NCBI GenBank assembly: GCA_038236995.1
Contig: JBBRZE010000005.1
Coordinates: forward strand, 1 to 64,000
DNA: 64,000 nucleotides
Direction: 5' to 3'
From: JAAFHB01 sp038236995
GTDB taxonomy: Bacteria > Bacteroidota > Bacteroidia > Bacteroidales > Prolixibacteraceae
The notes under the pieces were generated by a model that saw only the letters and a list, made by a program, of their open reading frames with translations, searched no databases and was not told the origin of the DNA. Shown here one piece after another: positions 9,964-19,980 of this stretch (its first letter is position 1; each line of letters opens with the position of its first letter). The translations under genes were made by a program, and so were the position numbers.

Positions 9964-12819
9964 TCAATTGTACAACTTTTTCAACTGATCGGTGCTTAAT
10001 TCCACCGTTGGATTGAATTGTGATCCGGCCATGTATTTTTTCAGGCTGAACAGCAATTGCTGCGCTTCGGGACGTTTGTCGGAATTCTGCATAAAATCGA
10101 TTCCTGAAATTAGGATTTTTCCTTTGCCGACTTTCCCTTCAAAAATCAAAGCCAGCGGACGGTTTGTAACCCAGTCGTCAATCACCCTGACAATCGGCTT
10201 AATCGCGGATGGGAAACTGCTGATATTGATCGCACCTGAATGGCTCATCGCATCCCACCACTGCCAGTTACTGTAGTAGTCGGTTGGAAATTCGCTCAGG
10301 GCCGGATGTTTCGGATTACACAGAATCCCGAGGGTGTGAGGTGCCTGACCACGTGTCCAGGCTGTATTCCAGAAAATACTTGAGAAACCAATTTTGACAT
10401 CTCCACCCATTTCTTTTGGAAGTGTTCCCTTTTTCAATGTGAGAATTACAGAACCGCCATTTTCAAGAAATTGAGCAGTTTGAGCATCAATTTTCTGTAC
10501 TATTTTGATTTTTTCGGCACCATTTATGACCTCCTTTTTCACTGGGTAAACCCAAAAATCCCAGCTGTTGATTAAACCATTGACTGTTACTTCAAGTTTC
10601 AGATTTTCAGGAGTTAAAACTGAAGTTAAAGGAAATGAAATATCACCAAGTTTAAAGCCATTTCCAAGTGGAATATCGGTATTAGAGAATTTGCCTGAGG
10701 TAATTTCTTTGCCATTTTTATCGGTGATTTTCCATTCAGGCGTACAACCCTTAATTGCTCCGTCTCCGTAGTGAGCAACCTCGACAGCCGCCTCAAACGT
10801 TTCTGTGTTCGTGAAAATGCATTTTTTTAACCGCGCCAGGGGAACAGTGCTGTTGCAAAAACGCTTGTATTCTGCGGGTGAAATATATCCCTTCTCGCCC
10901 CAGAATGCATCCAGAACTCCCACCAAAGCGGTGCCTTGTCCAGGGAAATCGTGAAGATCGAGCAATTGAAATCCGCCAAAATCCTTGGTGCGCAATGCTG
11001 CTTCAATATCTGCTTTATAACACAGCGCCTGTAATTTGCCTGAAGCAAGTAAAAAACTGTCTGCCAATTGTTGCATCCCGTGATCTTTGAGTGTTTCCTG
11101 GAAGATTTCGAAGTTACGGGCACGCATGACGCCATCGTATTTGGCAATTTCTTTAAAATTAGGGTAAACACACCACTGACCAATTTCATGACTAACAACT
11201 GGTTGTGTAAATTTTGAATTATAGGCGGACCAATCGTAATCGGTACGTGGAGCTTCTCCGTTGATTACACTTTTCAATTCCTGTCCCCAACCCTGAATAC
11301 GTGGGTCCGCAGAACTTAAGTAGTCATTTACGGGAAGGTTTGGCCAGCCAGCACCGGAAGTGTAAATGCGGCGACTGTCTTTGTTTTTCCAGAAATTGAC
11401 AAATTCAGTCAGGAAAGGAATCTGATTGCCTCCGGCTGGTTCATTGCCATAAAGCATCATGCAGAACGAAGGATGATTTCCGTATTTTTCGACCATGCGC
11501 TGACTTTCTTCGTAAAGATATTTGTCAAATGGTTTACCGTCACCCAAAGTGGTTGATTGATTGGCCCATGAGGAGCATTCCACCTGAAGATAAAAGCCGG
11601 TTTGATCGGCAGCATCGAAGGCGGCCTGCGGCGGGCACCATGAGTGGAAGCGCATGTGGTTCAGACCGTGAGCTCGGCTCACATTAAAAATACGAAGCCA
11701 TTCCTTGATATCAGTAGAAGGATAACCTGTTTTTGGGAAGATCGCACATTCGAGTGTTCCACGGAGGAAGGTTGGCTTGCCATTGATTTGCAATTGTTTA
11801 CCGACAGCTTTAAATTCTCGCATTCCAAAAGTTGTCTGGCTGGTATCGGCCATTTTCGAATTCTGGTCCTTTAAAACTGCCGTGAGCTTGTAAATTTCAG
11901 GATGAAATTCACTCCAAAGCTTCATGTCATTTCCCATCGGATATTCCATGGTCAGAATGTTTTCACCGGCTGAAAGTTCAAATTTGTTAGATTGGCGATC
12001 AGGCGTTCCGGCACCTGTAACGTTTAACGTAAGTTCTGCTTTAACAATTCGTTTTGAAGGATTGGTAACCTTTACCTTAGCTTTGAATATTTTATTCTGA
12101 ATATCAGGATAAACCGAAATATTGTGGATGTTTATCGGCGGTCTTGTCTCAAGGTATAGTTGGCCAATCATACCGTTCCAATTAGTTTGGGTATGATCTG
12201 AAATGCTGTGTGAGTTTACACCCGGATCGATCTTTTTTGTGCGGTTATCAATGCATACTGTCAGTCGATGCTTTCCGGGATCCAACATTTTAGTCAGATC
12301 GTACTGATGAGGTGTTCCAAGTGAATTTTGCATACCCGCTTCTTTTCCGTCAACCCATAGCCGGCTTTCCCAATGGCACCGCTCGAGGAATAATCCAATA
12401 AATTGTCCATTCCAATCCTTTGGTATAACGACATCTTTCTGATACCAGGCGGCACCTTTATAATATTTTAATGGTTGCAGCCAGAATGGAATTTTGATGT
12501 TTCCCGGTTCACGGTATTTGGCAAATTCCGGATTTTTAAAGAAAGAACTGTCAACGATTTGTCCGGTCCAGGGAGTTGTCAATGTGATGTCATCACCTTT
12601 ACCATTTGAGGTTAGTGATCCGGGCAAAGTAAGGGTATCCAATAAATCCTGGTTGAACCATCCTTCCGAAATACCTTTGTCAGAAGGATCAAGTGCAAAC
12701 TGCCATGTTCCGGAAAGATCAATTTTCCTTTCAACCTTTTTATTGCATGCTATCAGGGTAATAAGCAACAGGACGCTTAAAAATCCAACGTTTCTCATGG
12801 TTCGTATAATTGGTTTCAT
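9964..12819 (-). CDS. GH2-family glycosidase (beta-galactosidase-like), lipoprotein
   Basis: A 951-residue GH2 protein. It has a lipoprotein signal (LITLIAC, Cys25), an N-terminal jelly-roll sugar-binding domain (residues about 35-225, with GAAWYQKDV and LERCHWESRLWVDGKEAG), an Ig-like domain (about 228-335) and a TIM barrel from about 340. The acid/base candidate is Glu460 in MLYGNEPAGG and the nucleophile candidate is Glu545 in VVSHEIGQW. Residues beyond about 640 form extra C-terminal domains. GH2 covers beta-galactosidase, beta-mannosidase and beta-glucuronidase. The alpha-galactosidase neighbours make a beta-galactosidase plausible, but the substrate is not determined. An alternative start at Met8 would give a more conventional signal peptide. 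Confidence 0.88.
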   Translation of the reverse strand: MKPIIRTMRNVGFLSVLLLITLIACNKKVERKIDLSGTWQFALDPSDKGISEGWFNQDLLDTLTLPGSLTSNGKGDDITLTTPWTGQIVDSSFFKNPEFAKYREPGNIKIPFWLQPLKYYKGAAWYQKDVVIPKDWNGQFIGLFLERCHWESRLWVDGKEAGMQNSLGTPHQYDLTKMLDPGKHRLTVCIDNRTKKIDPGVNSHSISDHTQTNWNGMIGQLYLETRPPINIHNISVYPDIQNKIFKAKVKVTNPSKRIVKAELTLNVTGAGTPDRQSNKFELSAGENILTMEYPMGNDMKLWSEFHPEIYKLTAVLKDQNSKMADTSQTTFGMREFKAVGKQLQINGKPTFLRGTLECAIFPKTGYPSTDIKEWLRIFNVSRAHGLNHMRFHSWCPPQAAFDAADQTGFYLQVECSSWANQSTTLGDGKPFDKYLYEESQRMVEKYGNHPSFCMMLYGNEPAGGNQIPFLTEFVNFWKNKDSRRIYTSGAGWPNLPVNDYLSSADPRIQGWGQELKSVINGEAPRTDYDWSAYNSKFTQPVVSHEIGQWCVYPNFKEIAKYDGVMRARNFEIFQETLKDHGMQQLADSFLLASGKLQALCYKADIEAALRTKDFGGFQLLDLHDFPGQGTALVGVLDAFWGEKGYISPAEYKRFCNSTVPLARLKKCIFTNTETFEAAVEVAHYGDGAIKGCTPEWKITDKNGKEITSGKFSNTDIPLGNGFKLGDISFPLTSVLTPENLKLEVTVNGLINSWDFWVYPVKKEVINGAEKIKIVQKIDAQTAQFLENGGSVILTLKKGTLPKEMGGDVKIGFSSIFWNTAWTRGQAPHTLGILCNPKHPALSEFPTDYYSNWQWWDAMSHSGAINISSFPSAIKPIVRVIDDWVTNRPLALIFEGKVGKGKILISGIDFMQNSDKRPEAQQLLFSLKKYMAGSQFNPTVELSTDQLKKLYN

Positions 12820-12834
12820 TAATGCAATTAAGTT

Positions 12835-14790
12835 TTATTTTATGGGTGTAATCCGAGCTACCCAACCGCCGCCGGCAGCCAATTTCAATTTAAGTATTTC
12901 TCCTGAACTGAAATCCTTTTTAATCAGCTTGTAATCAGTCGCATTCGTATTTGCATTTAATCCGTCTTCAATGGCTTCAACGTGATATTTGCCTGCTTTC
13001 AGAAAATCAGTTGGGATGTCCAACATTCGCTCATCATTGTTAGTGATGGCGCCTATAAACCAATCCTCACCCGACCTTCTGGCAAGGACCGTGTATTTGC
13101 TGATTTTTCCTTTCAGTAACCTGGTTTCGTTCCATTCAACGGGTATTTTTGCAAGAAAGTCAGTACATTCTGCTTCGCGGTAATAATCCGACGGTGAATC
13201 GGGTAGCATTTCCATAGGGCTGCTCAATATGACAAACAACGCCATGGCATGCGCCCTCGTACCTTGTCCCATTGGGCAATCACCAACCGGGCGGAAGTTG
13301 TCTTTGGTAGAATTGCGCATCGTGGCCGGGATGTAATCCATCGGACCTGTGAACATTCGGATATAAGGTAACAGATTGTGATGTTCAGGATTATCATAGC
13401 TTGTTCCTCCATTGTATTCAAACTCGATAAGCCCTTCACGGGTGAGTACATTTGGATACTTGCGGCTCAGTCCACTTGGTTTGTATGCCCCGTGGAAGTC
13501 CACCACCATCTTTTTCTCCGCGGCTTTGCTTGCTACTGCTTCATAAAATTCAACCATTTGCTGATCATCGCGGTTCATAAAATCCATTTTGATCCCTTTG
13601 ATTCCCCACTTTTCAAACTGATCGAAAGCAGGATCCCATTGTTTTAGAAGCGAGTTCCAAATCACCCAAAGCATTACATCCACGCCTTTTGTTTTTGCAT
13701 AAGCGGTAACTTCGGCCATATTCAAGCCCGGAACTTCGTGCAGTAAATCATCTTTTGGACTCCAGCCATCATCGAAAAGGAAATACCGGAACCCTTTTGT
13801 AGCGCAGAAATCGATAAAATATTTGGCTGTTTCGGTGTTAACTCCGGCTTTAAAATCAACTCCATAGATACCGTTTTTACCCCACCAATCGAACATCACT
13901 ACTCCCGGTTTAATCCATGAAACGTCTTTTAATTCGGTGGGCGACGCCAAAAGATAGACCATGTTGTTGTTTATCAGTCCTTCTTCTTGATCGGCAATGG
14001 CAAAGAGCCGCCATGGATAAGTTCTGGTTCCTTCAACTTTGGCGATATAATCGGAAAGTTCGGCAATTTGGCCATGTCTGTAAATACTTCCTGTGTATGA
14101 AAGCTTTCTGGGAAATGGCGGATTAGTAACGGTAAGTTCTGATCTCCCGGTACCTTTTAACCACATGCCTGGATAATTGTACAAATCAGATTCGGTAATC
14201 ATCACAAAAACACCGTTTTGTTTTTGAACCAGGAAAGGAAGCGCATTTAGTTTCCTTGCCTCCAATTCACTTATTTTCTTAAATTCGTAAGGTGATTCCC
14301 AGTCGAAGTTAAATGATTTGGCAGGCTGATAACGGGCTGAATCTCCTTCCTGAAATTGTATATTCAAATTCTCATTTAGAATAGTCAAACTATCCTTTAA
14401 TGAAGTTGAAAGTCGGTAGGCAAACCCCTCGTTAAATAATCTGAAAATAATTGAATGATTAGACTTTAATGCGATTTCAAGCTCGTTAAAGCTGTTTTTA
14501 TAGTTATCGCTTTTGTCTCGAATCTGAGGTTTAACATCTTCATTCACTACCTTACGAGTGACCTTTCTTACCTGTTGATTTGCAAATAGCTGATTGTTAT
14601 TTGCTATTTCAAGTGATATGTTGGAAAGCATAAAAACAGTTTCTGTTCCTTTCAATATTTTCACTGTAATCCCTTTGTTGATCTCAATTTCGGCATTCAA
14701 TTTTTCATCGGGAGATTTCAGGAGATATTTTTGTGCATTTACGCCAAATACGGCAAATGTCAGAAATGAAATGATTAAAATTTTTCTCAT
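12835..14790 (-). CDS. GH97 retaining alpha-galactosidase
   Basis: A 651-residue GH97 enzyme with a signal peptide cleaved near VNAQ20-K. The N-terminal beta-sandwich (about 25-290) includes LFNEGFAYRL, and the barrel (about 295-560) includes DWWGKNGIYGVDF and FLFDDGWSP. GH97 contains inverting alpha-glucosidases (SusB) and retaining alpha-galactosidases. Here Asp403 in GIKMDFMNRDDQ occupies the nucleophile position of the retaining type. Glu458 is the acid/base candidate, with the same 55-residue spacing I recall for the characterised retaining member. This favours alpha-galactosidase over alpha-glucosidase. It lies 12 bases after the transporter gene and 15 bases before GH2 in the same operon. 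Likely periplasmic. Confidence 0.9.
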   Translation of the reverse strand: MRKILIISFLTFAVFGVNAQKYLLKSPDEKLNAEIEINKGITVKILKGTETVFMLSNISLEIANNNQLFANQQVRKVTRKVVNEDVKPQIRDKSDNYKNSFNELEIALKSNHSIIFRLFNEGFAYRLSTSLKDSLTILNENLNIQFQEGDSARYQPAKSFNFDWESPYEFKKISELEARKLNALPFLVQKQNGVFVMITESDLYNYPGMWLKGTGRSELTVTNPPFPRKLSYTGSIYRHGQIAELSDYIAKVEGTRTYPWRLFAIADQEEGLINNNMVYLLASPTELKDVSWIKPGVVMFDWWGKNGIYGVDFKAGVNTETAKYFIDFCATKGFRYFLFDDGWSPKDDLLHEVPGLNMAEVTAYAKTKGVDVMLWVIWNSLLKQWDPAFDQFEKWGIKGIKMDFMNRDDQQMVEFYEAVASKAAEKKMVVDFHGAYKPSGLSRKYPNVLTREGLIEFEYNGGTSYDNPEHHNLLPYIRMFTGPMDYIPATMRNSTKDNFRPVGDCPMGQGTRAHAMALFVILSSPMEMLPDSPSDYYREAECTDFLAKIPVEWNETRLLKGKISKYTVLARRSGEDWFIGAITNNDERMLDIPTDFLKAGKYHVEAIEDGLNANTNATDYKLIKKDFSSGEILKLKLAAGGGWVARITPIK

Positions 14791-14802
14791 TTGGAAATCT
14801 TA

Positions 14803-16194
14803 TTAGTTAGTAAGTTTGTTTTCAATCTCTTCGAGTGATTTCCCTTTGGTTTCAGGCAGTTTTTTCAGGATAAACAAAAATCCGAAAAAGCAGATGAATC
14901 CGTACAACCAAAATGTTCCGCTTGCATTGAGCAGTTTGTTCAGAATTGGGAACGTGTAGGTGAGTACAAAACAGGCGATCCAAAGTGCAGTGGTTGATAT
15001 CGCCATGGCAGTGCCTCGAATGCTGTTCGGAAATATTTCGGAAAGCACAACCCATGTAATTGGTGCCAAAGTCATCGCGTAGGTGGCAATCGCTACCATA
15101 ACAAGCACCAGTATCGCTAATCCTTTCAGTTCGAAATAGTAGCTTGAACCAAGCATAAAATAGATAACCGCCAATCCGATTGAACCCAGTAACATCAGTT
15201 TGCGACGTCCCCAGCTATCGACCATGCGCATCGCCAAAAATGTAAAGACCAGGTTTACAGTTCCTGTAATCACAATATTAAAGAGCATATCACCAACCGA
15301 ATAGCCGGCTGAGGTAAAAACTTCTTCAGCATAATTAAAAATCACATTGATGCCGCACCATTGCTGGAACACAGCCAGAACAACCCCTAATACGAGAACT
15401 GGTCGTACTTTTTTCGATGATAATGCCTTCCAATCGATCTTTGAGCTGGTTCCATGCAAGGTTTCTGCAATATCTTTTTGTTCCAAAGTGGCATACTCAG
15501 TACCACCAATTCTCTCCAAAATTGCTGCCGCCGACTGCCATTTTCCAGACTTTGCCAAAAAGCGGGGGCTTTCGGGAATGAAAAAGGAGAATATAAAGAA
15601 CATCAGCGCTGGTAAAGTTCCGGCCCAGAACATCCATCGCCAGCCTGTTTGCCCGTTCCATGACTGAAGGATCATTGAATCTGTAACTCCTTCGGGAACC
15701 TTTTCTGCAATCAGGTAGTTGATGATTTGAGCTGACAAAATTCCGATCACGATGGTCAACTGATTAACTGAAACCAGGCGTCCACGCATTTTAGCTGGTG
15801 ATATTTCAGCAATATACATCGGTGAAATGGCCGAGGCGAGCCCGATTCCCAATCCACCAACAAGTCGGAAAATAATAAAAAGTGTGAACTCGTTAACCGC
15901 ACCAGTTCCCAGAGCTGCTATTGTAAACAATGCAGCTGCAACAATCAGCGGCCGTTTGCGCCCGAAACGGTCGGCAAGATAACCCGATGCCATTGCTCCA
16001 ACAAGACAACCGATCAATGCACTGCTCATGGCCCAGCCTTGCAGGTAGGGTGAGTTGGTAATGTCAAAAAACCGCTCGTAAAACGGTTTGGCACCACCAA
16101 TTACAACCCAGTCGTACCCGAATAAAAGTCCACCCATCGCCGACACGAGTGTAATACACAGAATAAATTGCTTGTTGAATTTAGTTTTGTCCAC
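14803..16194 (-). CDS. MFS sugar porter (XylE/GalP-like)
   Basis: A 463-residue inner-membrane sugar transporter with twelve predicted helices. Sugar-porter signatures are clear: GYLADRFGRKRPLI between TM2 and TM3, PMYIAEISPAKMRGRL in the first half, PESPRFL before the central loop, a second-half GRRKLML motif, and PETKGKSLEEIE at the C-terminus. Members import hexoses or pentoses, usually with protons. It is the first gene of the minus-strand alpha-galactoside operon and probably imports the released galactose. It is transcribed divergently from the AraC regulator, which likely controls it. A TATCTTTG element lies 22 bases upstream of the ATG. Confidence 0.93.
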   Translation of the reverse strand: MDKTKFNKQFILCITLVSAMGGLLFGYDWVVIGGAKPFYERFFDITNSPYLQGWAMSSALIGCLVGAMASGYLADRFGRKRPLIVAAALFTIAALGTGAVNEFTLFIIFRLVGGLGIGLASAISPMYIAEISPAKMRGRLVSVNQLTIVIGILSAQIINYLIAEKVPEGVTDSMILQSWNGQTGWRWMFWAGTLPALMFFIFSFFIPESPRFLAKSGKWQSAAAILERIGGTEYATLEQKDIAETLHGTSSKIDWKALSSKKVRPVLVLGVVLAVFQQWCGINVIFNYAEEVFTSAGYSVGDMLFNIVITGTVNLVFTFLAMRMVDSWGRRKLMLLGSIGLAVIYFMLGSSYYFELKGLAILVLVMVAIATYAMTLAPITWVVLSEIFPNSIRGTAMAISTTALWIACFVLTYTFPILNKLLNASGTFWLYGFICFFGFLFILKKLPETKGKSLEEIENKLTN

Positions 16195-16215
16195 GAGTTA
16201 TTGATTTAGTTGAAG

Positions 16216-16223
16216 CAAAGATA
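16216..16223 (-). promoter_or_regulatory. candidate -7 element for the alpha-galactoside operon
   Basis: Read on the minus strand the sequence is TATCTTTG, an exact match to the Bacteroidota -7 consensus TAnnTTTG. It lies just upstream of the transporter start at 16194. A weak TTTTCG about 20 bases further up could serve as the -33 region. The divergent AraC gene shares this intergenic region, so an operator is expected here, but no clear dyad was identified. Confidence 0.5.
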
Positions 16224-16438
16224 CATTCTTAATTGTGATCCCGAAAATGAACTATTTTATGAATTTATGGATTATCTCATCATTTTATAAACATTAGTTT
16301 GATTTTTTTAACGGGATATAAAAATCATTTAAGTGCTGAAATTTAGTTTATTTTGTGTTGATTTAAAAAAAATACAAATACTTTTCTTAGCTGAAGACAT
16401 TGACGATTCGATGATTTTTAGCCTTAATTGGAATAGAA

Positions 16439-17314
16439 ATGAAGAAGGAAGATGGATTTCCGGGGCAGATCAGTTTCGTGCTACCGGAGAAAATTATAGG
16501 ACTGATTAAGGGAAATCCATTGATTTCGGATTTGTACCTTACTGATATTGGTTATTATCCTCAGGCAAGCCATCACTTCCGGGAGCGTCCTTCGGGAAGT
16601 ACACAGTTTATTCTGATCTATTGTGTCGACGGACAGGGTGAAATTAGGATTGGAGACACATTGCATCCGGTTGTGGCAGATCATTTTTTCATAATTCCTG
16701 TTGGATTGGCACATGCCTATCATTCCGATGAAAAAAATCCGTGGTCGATTTACTGGATTCATTTTTCAGGAGCCAAAGCCGGTTTATTTGCGCGGCAGGC
16801 TTGCCAGAGTTTGCCGATCGACAGAAGTAAAACATCGCGTATCAGCGACAGGATTGATCTGTTCTCTGAGATTTTGCGTATCCTTGGCCGGGGCTTCAGC
16901 GTCGAAACGCTTGAATATATTAATCTTTGCCTGAATTATTTGCTCGCTTCATTCACCCATCTGAGCCAGTTTAGATGGGTGAAGCAAACCAGAGAGAACG
17001 ACCCGATCGCTCAAAGCATCAATTTCATGCTCGAGAACCTGAATAAAAAAATGAAATTGGGTGATATCGCCAGGGAAACAGGTTTGTCGGCTTCGCATTA
17101 TTCACGCCTTTTCCTGAACCGTACGGGTCATCCTCCTATCGATTATTTCATCCAGCTTAAAATTCAGCGAGCTTGCCGTTTGCTCGATAATTACGGATGG
17201 ATGATTGCCGATGTGTCGCGCGAAACGGGTTTCGACGATCAGTTTTATTTTTCGCGTGTGTTCCGAAAGGTAATGGACATGTCGCCAGCAGAATACCGAA
17301 AAAGAAGGGATTAA
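16439..17314 (+). CDS. AraC-family transcriptional regulator
   Basis: A 291-residue protein. Residues about 20-170 form an AraC-type cupin sensor domain (ERPSGSTQFILIYCVDGQGE and HFFIIPVGLAHAYHS). Residues about 190-288 contain two helix-turn-helix units (MKLGDIARETGLSASHYSR and VSRETGFDDQFYFSRVFRK, ending MSPAEYRKRR). Such proteins usually bind a sugar in the cupin and activate adjacent catabolic genes. It is divergent from the transporter and alpha-galactosidase operon, so it probably senses galactose or a galactoside. That role is inferred from position only. Confidence 0.93.
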   Translation: MKKEDGFPGQISFVLPEKIIGLIKGNPLISDLYLTDIGYYPQASHHFRERPSGSTQFILIYCVDGQGEIRIGDTLHPVVADHFFIIPVGLAHAYHSDEKNPWSIYWIHFSGAKAGLFARQACQSLPIDRSKTSRISDRIDLFSEILRILGRGFSVETLEYINLCLNYLLASFTHLSQFRWVKQTRENDPIAQSINFMLENLNKKMKLGDIARETGLSASHYSRLFLNRTGHPPIDYFIQLKIQRACRLLDNYGWMIADVSRETGFDDQFYFSRVFRKVMDMSPAEYRKRRD

Positions 17315-17483
17315 TATTTAGTATTTGTTTTCTGGCGTTAAGTGAGATCAACCGTTGAGGTTGTCAGGAAAACCCTCGTAGGAAATGAATTAGAATTTAA
17401 TCTTTGGTAAAACAAGAACCGAAGCGAATCGTTATTGAATTAGAAATTAATATTCTTTCATATTTATAACAAAACCTACGATC

Positions 17484-18356
17484 ATGAAATTTGGAGGGAG
17501 CGAAAACCTTGAAAATATAGATTTTAAATTGCCGGAAAATCATTCGGGAACCAGTGAAGTCCTTCAGAAAAATGATTACGGAAAGCCTTTGAATGTGTTT
17601 GTGGGATGTGCCAAGTGGAATAAACAAGATCTTAAGAATTTCTATCCAAGGGGAACGAAAGACGAGTTGACGTATTATTCCCAACAGTTTAACTCAATTG
17701 AGTTGAATGCCACGTTTTACAGAATGTTTGACCATCAGGTGATTGCCAGCTGGCGTGAAAAAACTCCGGAAGGATTTAGATTTTTTCCGAAAGTGAATCA
17801 GTCGATTAGCCATATCAAAAGACTGAATGAAGTGCAACCGCTCGTTGAGGAATATTGCGATGGGATCAGCAACTTTGGTGAAAAGCTGGGGATGGCGTTT
17901 TTGCAGATGAACAGCAATTTTGGGTATAAAAACTACGATAGACTTGTCCGTTTCGTTGAAAATTTTCCAAAAGCGATTCCGCTGGCCATTGAATTGCGCA
18001 ACACCAAATGGTTTAACGATGAAATTATTGCATTAGAAATCTATCAGTTATTCGAAAAGCATCGAATCACCAACGTGCTGGTTGATACTGCCGGGAGGCG
18101 CGATCTGTTGCACATGCGGCTTACAACTCCCTATTTATTTATGCGATTTGTTGGCGCTAATGATCCTCAAAGTGACCGCAGACGTTTAGACGACTGGATC
18201 GATCGGCTTAAAATATGGGTTGATATGGGCCTTCGGGATATATACTTTTTTGTGCATCAAAATATTGAGAAGGAATCGCCTTTACTTTCGGCCTATTTTA
18301 TTGAAAAGGTGAACAAAGAATTTGGGTTGACACTTCAACTTCCAAAACTGCTTTAG
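17484..18356 (+). CDS. DUF72 family protein (YecE-like)
   Basis: A 290-residue cytoplasmic TIM-barrel protein of the DUF72/YecE family. It has the typical N-terminal motif VFVGCAKWN, followed by FNSIELNATFYRMF, then FRFFPKVNQSISHIKRL, IELRNTKWFN and YFFVHQNIE near the end. The biochemical function of the family is not established. It begins after a roughly 30-residue N-terminal extension lacking family similarity, so translation may start within that extension. It stands alone between the AraC gene and the heme cluster. No dependence on either neighbour can be read. Confidence 0.88.
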   Translation: MKFGGSENLENIDFKLPENHSGTSEVLQKNDYGKPLNVFVGCAKWNKQDLKNFYPRGTKDELTYYSQQFNSIELNATFYRMFDHQVIASWREKTPEGFRFFPKVNQSISHIKRLNEVQPLVEEYCDGISNFGEKLGMAFLQMNSNFGYKNYDRLVRFVENFPKAIPLAIELRNTKWFNDEIIALEIYQLFEKHRITNVLVDTAGRRDLLHMRLTTPYLFMRFVGANDPQSDRRRLDDWIDRLKIWVDMGLRDIYFFVHQNIEKESPLLSAYFIEKVNKEFGLTLQLPKLL

Positions 18357-18388
18357 CCGGAAGAGTGGAAAGAAATTTGAATGCTGAG

Positions 18389-18844
18389 CTAAATGGCAAT
18401 AAGTGAGATCGCTATCATGATAATCGCAACGACATAATAGGTTAATATCTTCTTGTGCTTTTCTTTATCAGATAGACTTTGGTTGGTAAGTATTAGTCCA
18501 AGATTGGCAATAAAAAGGGCAAACATCATTAACACGATATGTTCTATTGGCCAAAACCGGTTGGAGGCCATTTTAAGTGCTCCCTCTGCGTTAGAGAAAT
18601 TATCGTCGACTGTTGAATTGTGATTCGAAAAAAGAATCAGTCCGAAAATCAGTTGCAAATAGAGATTGATGATGAATCCGTAAGATAAAAACTTGTCTAA
18701 TCCGGTATAGGCGTGGTTCTTTATTATCCCTCGAATAGAACGAATTATAAGCCATACAGCGAAGATCAGGAATGCCCCGCTTATAACTGTATGTACATGT
18801 TTAATGATAGAATAGCTGTCAATAATTTCAAGATTCAGGATCAT
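18389..18844 (-). CDS. small four-helix membrane protein, function unknown
   Basis: A 151-residue protein with four predicted membrane helices at about 18-37, 53-73, 99-120 and 133-151. Histidines sit at the start of helix 1 (KHVHT, residues 16 and 18) and helix 3 (IEHIV, residue 102). That arrangement resembles small cytochrome-b-like proteins of Bacteroidota, so heme binding is possible but unproven. It lies 54 bases downstream of hemE in the same direction and may be the last gene of the heme operon. No known family is recognised with confidence. Confidence 0.7.
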   Translation of the reverse strand: MILNLEIIDSYSIIKHVHTVISGAFLIFAVWLIIRSIRGIIKNHAYTGLDKFLSYGFIINLYLQLIFGLILFSNHNSTVDDNFSNAEGALKMASNRFWPIEHIVLMMFALFIANLGLILTNQSLSDKEKHKKILTYYVVAIIMIAISLIAI

Positions 18845-18898
18845 ACATGATCAATTATTTAGAAATGAGTAAGATATTGATAGCAGTCAATTATCTCT

Positions 18899-19933
18899 TT
18901 AGTTCTGCGTCCAATTTGTTTGTTTTACCCAGTCGACAACCAATCGGGCATTCTCAAATGGGATTCCAGGGATGAAACCGTGACCCAGGTTGAAGATCCA
19001 GTTCTGATTTTTGGATCCAAAAGAAACATATTTCTCAAGTGTTTCAAGAATTGTCGCTTTATCTGCCAGTAAAAGTCGTGGGTCAAGATTCCCCTGAATT
19101 CCAATTTCAGGATGAACCAATTTCCGCGCTTCTTCAATAGGAGTTTGCCAATCGATGCTTAAGAAATTGGTATCTTCTGGTTTGATGTGTGAAATTCCTG
19201 TACCTAAACCTTTTGGAAGGAATATTACCGGACAGCCAGTCTGCATTACTGCAGATGAAATTTTCCGCACATAAGGCATAATCATGTCGAAATACAGATC
19301 AGATGGTATCAATCCGGCATGGGTTTCGAAAATCTGAAAGGCGGAAACGCCATGTTGCACCTGATTTTGAGCGTATACGATTGACAATTCTGTGATTAGG
19401 TTCAATAACTTATGCGCTAGTGTCTTGTTTTTATACAACAGCGCAACGGCTTCCGGAAAAGTATGATTGGAACTTAATCCCTGAACCATGTAACAAAGGG
19501 TAGTAAAGGGCGCTCCGCAAAATCCGATCAAAGGGGTGCCCGATGGTTTCGTCCTTTGAACTTCGTCAATTGCCTTGTAAATATATTCCAGTTTAGATGC
19601 GTCGGGGTTTAGTATCCTTACCGGATCACTTAAATCTTTCAATGCCTTCTCAAATCGTGGACCGGAATCTGTAAATTCCAGTTTCATGCCTAATGCTGAT
19701 GGTATTACAAGGATATCCGAGAACAAAATGGCTGCATCGACTCCCAGGTCATACACGGGAAGTAACGTTACTTTAGCTGCCAGTTCCGGTGATTGCATCA
19801 ATTCACTAAAACTGTACTGTTCGCGCAATTTCAGGTAACTAGGTAATACACGACCTGCCTGACGCATAAACCAAACAGGTGGACGTTCGGTTTTTACGCC
19901 ATTCAAAGTCTTTATAAATATTGAGTCAGCCAT
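18899..19933 (-). CDS. hemE: uroporphyrinogen decarboxylase
   Basis: A 344-residue cytoplasmic enzyme that decarboxylates the four acetate side chains of uroporphyrinogen III to give coproporphyrinogen III. The N-terminal signature VWFMRQAGRVLPSYLKLR carries the substrate-binding arginines. The motif GFCGAPFTTLCYMVQG and the C-terminal FNLGHGFIPGIPFENARLVV are also typical. Length matches the family. It follows hemL by 47 bases in a minus-strand heme cluster. No cofactor is needed. Confidence 0.97.
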   Translation of the reverse strand: MADSIFIKTLNGVKTERPPVWFMRQAGRVLPSYLKLREQYSFSELMQSPELAAKVTLLPVYDLGVDAAILFSDILVIPSALGMKLEFTDSGPRFEKALKDLSDPVRILNPDASKLEYIYKAIDEVQRTKPSGTPLIGFCGAPFTTLCYMVQGLSSNHTFPEAVALLYKNKTLAHKLLNLITELSIVYAQNQVQHGVSAFQIFETHAGLIPSDLYFDMIMPYVRKISSAVMQTGCPVIFLPKGLGTGISHIKPEDTNFLSIDWQTPIEEARKLVHPEIGIQGNLDPRLLLADKATILETLEKYVSFGSKNQNWIFNLGHGFIPGIPFENARLVVDWVKQTNWTQN

Positions 19934-19980
19934 ATATAAATCTATCAGTTTTTTAAGAAATCAATAAGGTCCTTTAAAAG

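Noticed and set aside
17349..17363. caacc/ggttg stem after the AraC gene as a terminator
   Set aside because: Only five base pairs and no T-tract; too weak to call.
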